From: Akkermansiaceae bacterium
GTDB taxonomy: Bacteria > Verrucomicrobiota > Verrucomicrobiia > Verrucomicrobiales > Akkermansiaceae
Length of the DNA: 6,587 nt
Assembly (NCBI GenBank): GCA_011524615.1
Contig: WTJZ01000158.1
Span: 1 to 6,587 of the forward strand
Direction of reading: 5' to 3'
In this document: positions 5,528 through 6,587 of the stretch, piece after piece
How positions within the stretch are numbered: position 1 is the first letter of the stretch
Layout: each line of letters opens with the position of its first letter
Position numbers and translations under genes: made by a program
The notes under the pieces: model-generated
What the model was told of the DNA's origin: nothing
Databases searched by the model: none
Seen by the model: only the letters and a program-made list of their open reading frames with translations

Positions 5528-6013
5528 TTAGCGCTTCGGGGGGATGATCGTGCCTTGCCCCGTCACAGACTTGAGCTGCCCATTGCGGAACCTGACATCA
5601 CTGCCTTGAATTGTTAGTTCCACTTGTCCTCCTACTTGTAAAGCTTGAGCGGCTTTTACTGACTGAACCCAATATTCTTTAAACCTGCTTCTCATGGCCT
5701 GAATGCTAGAGTCATCAGGTGTTTCCCCTGTTGGATCATTGATCACGAGAGAATAGGGCGTGATAGTAAATACTACAGAGTAGCCCTGGGCTGTATATTC
5801 TGCACTGGGCTGTCCCATGATAACAAAGCCCGAGTCTTTGCGTTCCTCTGTTGTGACCATTCTAGAGGTAAACACCCCGTCCCCAATGATGATGATTTTG
5901 TGCTCTTCTATTGCTATATGCTGAATGTTTTGGATCTTAACAGTGGACGCCATTTTGGCAAACACTGGAACTGATAGGAGTAGAAAAAGGGCAATAGGAG
6001 TAAGAGACTTCAT
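5528..6013 (-). CDS. Secreted protein of unknown function, 161 residues
   Basis: I do not recognise the family. The ATG at 6013 starts a textbook signal peptide (basic MK, hydrophobic core to about residue 17, cleavage after VFA19). An in-frame TTG at 6034 would put seven residues (MKPIRIK) in front of it and is less likely. The mature chain has about 142 residues and no cysteine. It shows alternating hydrophobic patterns (HKIIIIGDGVFTS, YSVVFTITPYSLVI), which suggest beta strands, then one amphipathic helix (about 109-130, RSRFKEYWVQSVKAAQAL) and a final strand pair (VELTIQGSDVRF) with a basic PPKR tail. It lies between two repeat copies and has no close operon partner. No Shine-Dalgarno sequence precedes the ATG. 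Confidence 0.7.
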   Translation of the reverse strand: MKSLTPIALFLLLSVPVFAKMASTVKIQNIQHIAIEEHKIIIIGDGVFTSRMVTTEERKDSGFVIMGQPSAEYTAQGYSVVFTITPYSLVINDPTGETPDDSSIQAMRSRFKEYWVQSVKAAQALQVGGQVELTIQGSDVRFRNGQLKSVTGQGTIIPPKR

Positions 6014-6099
6014 TTTTATGCGGATTGGTTTCAATGGGCTCTGGTGATGAGTGAGGAAGTAATGGTTACGTCATTGAGCGCTTGAAAATAGAGGTCTTG

Positions 6100-6150
6100 T
6101 CTAGGTCTCAAGTTACAATCTCCTAAACGATATGACTCGCTAGAATGGTC
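6100..6150. repeat. Extragenic array element, copy 4 (most degenerate)
   Basis: The plus strand contains TAGGTCTCAA, matching copy 1 at 3942-3951, then TCCTAAAC (6121-6128), GACTCGCTAGAATGG and again the TAGG/CCTA inverted pair. The right-hand GATTC and GGCAAG parts are only loosely preserved. On its own it would not be called; its position between two genes of the same array and the shared order of the motifs make it plausible. Confidence 0.35.
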
Positions 6151-6227
6151 GCAGTCGGGACTGTTCCACACCTAAGCATCTATTGGTTTTGCATTATAAT
6201 GGAAGCTATTCTCCATGAGACATAGAG

Positions 6228-6587
6228 TTACGTTCTAACATTTTGTCTAGGGTAATACCAGTACAAGACGAGATGCATTCCAATGACAACAATAAGATTA
6301 CTAGCCTGCCAGTCATCAGCAATTACCTGAACAATCTGATTTACGAGTATGACTATTGAGTAGCTTATGAATGCCCACCTCTTCATATTCCAGAGACCTA
6401 TACCGCATATGATTGTGATTATGGAGCCCCCTACTAAGTAGGCTGGTAACCAGCTTTGAATCGCCAAGCTGGCGGTCTGAAGATAACCAGGGATGATGTT
6501 TGTAGCTCCTACTATTATGGCTCCGATGAATAGGTATACACAGAAAGCTGTCATCGCTTTTGGTCTTCTAGCTTGAGATGAGGGAGA
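6228..6587 (-). CDS. Small four-helix membrane protein, probably with its 5' end outside the window
   Basis: I cannot assign a function. From the first ATG in the window (6554) it has 108 residues with hydrophobic segments at about 2-20, 36-56, 60-79 and 87-101. The pattern GIGLWNMKRWAFISYS (51-66), where a Gly-rich helix end meets a Trp/Lys loop, recurs in many small uncharacterised bacterial membrane proteins. The frame stays open upstream of that ATG to the window edge, adding SPSSQARRPKA. A basic RRPK just before the first membrane helix is typical of the cytoplasmic N-terminus of such proteins, so the true start is probably beyond 6587; ATG 6554 is the fallback. It is the most upstream member of the minus-strand array seen here. 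Confidence 0.6.
   Translation of the reverse strand, partial: SPSSQARRPKAMTAFCVYLFIGAIIVGATNIIPGYLQTASLAIQSWLPAYLVGGSIITIICGIGLWNMKRWAFISYSIVILVNQIVQVIADDWQASNLIVVIGMHLVLYWYYPRQNVRT

Noticed and set aside
6193..6221. Perfect TATAAT on the minus strand upstream of the gene at 5528-6013
   Set aside because: The hexamer sits in a palindromic ATTATAAT, and the -35 position at 17-bp spacing (TGTCTC) does not fit the consensus. A promoter about 180 bases from the start codon is possible but not supported.
3694..6227. Integron attC sites between the small genes
   Set aside because: The array layout suggests it, but I found no RYYYAAC...GTTRRRY pair at the expected gene-proximal positions in any spacer. 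The repeats conserve internal sequence rather than only their ends, and no integrase is in the window.

Overview
The window reads like a chromosomal segment of a free-living member of the Planctomycetota/Verrucomicrobiota group, most likely Verrucomicrobiota. The reasons are a secreted formylglycine-type sulfatase, a near-absence of Shine-Dalgarno sequences before the start codons, and a GCGATCTT/AAGATCGC extragenic hairpin of a type I associate with Verrucomicrobiota intergenic DNA. This assignment is an inference; there is no rRNA or marker gene.

Left part (1-3258), conventional genes: the last 28 codons of an unidentified plus-strand gene are followed by two tandem hairpin terminators. Next comes a minus-strand secreted type I sulfatase with all main active-site motifs. 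It is divergent from a plus-strand COG0523/CobW-family GTPase. That GTPase keeps its nucleotide-binding motifs and C-terminal domain, but lacks the family's CxCC metal motif and has HGDH in the corresponding place.

Right part (3259-6587), an accessory array: every gene is on the minus strand, small, and separated from the next by relatively long, more A+T-rich spacers. In transcription order these are a four-helix membrane protein running off the right edge, a secreted protein of about 161 residues, a secreted protein of 139 residues, a complete YefM-YoeB toxin-antitoxin pair, and a second small four-helix membrane protein. Apart from the toxin-antitoxin pair I recognise none of these families.

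Two features of the array are not explained by the genes. First, the four spacers contain degenerate copies of one extragenic element of about 50-105 bp. The best copy carries a perfect 9-bp REP-like hairpin, so the array has a repeat-gene-repeat-gene layout that resembles cassettes but lacks recognisable attC ends. Second, a 67-bp piece of the 3' end of the 139-residue secreted-protein gene recurs about 1.2 kb away as an isolated remnant. The copies match at 65 of 67 positions, and both differences fall in one leucine codon and are synonymous.

I see no rRNA, tRNA, CRISPR array or transposase.
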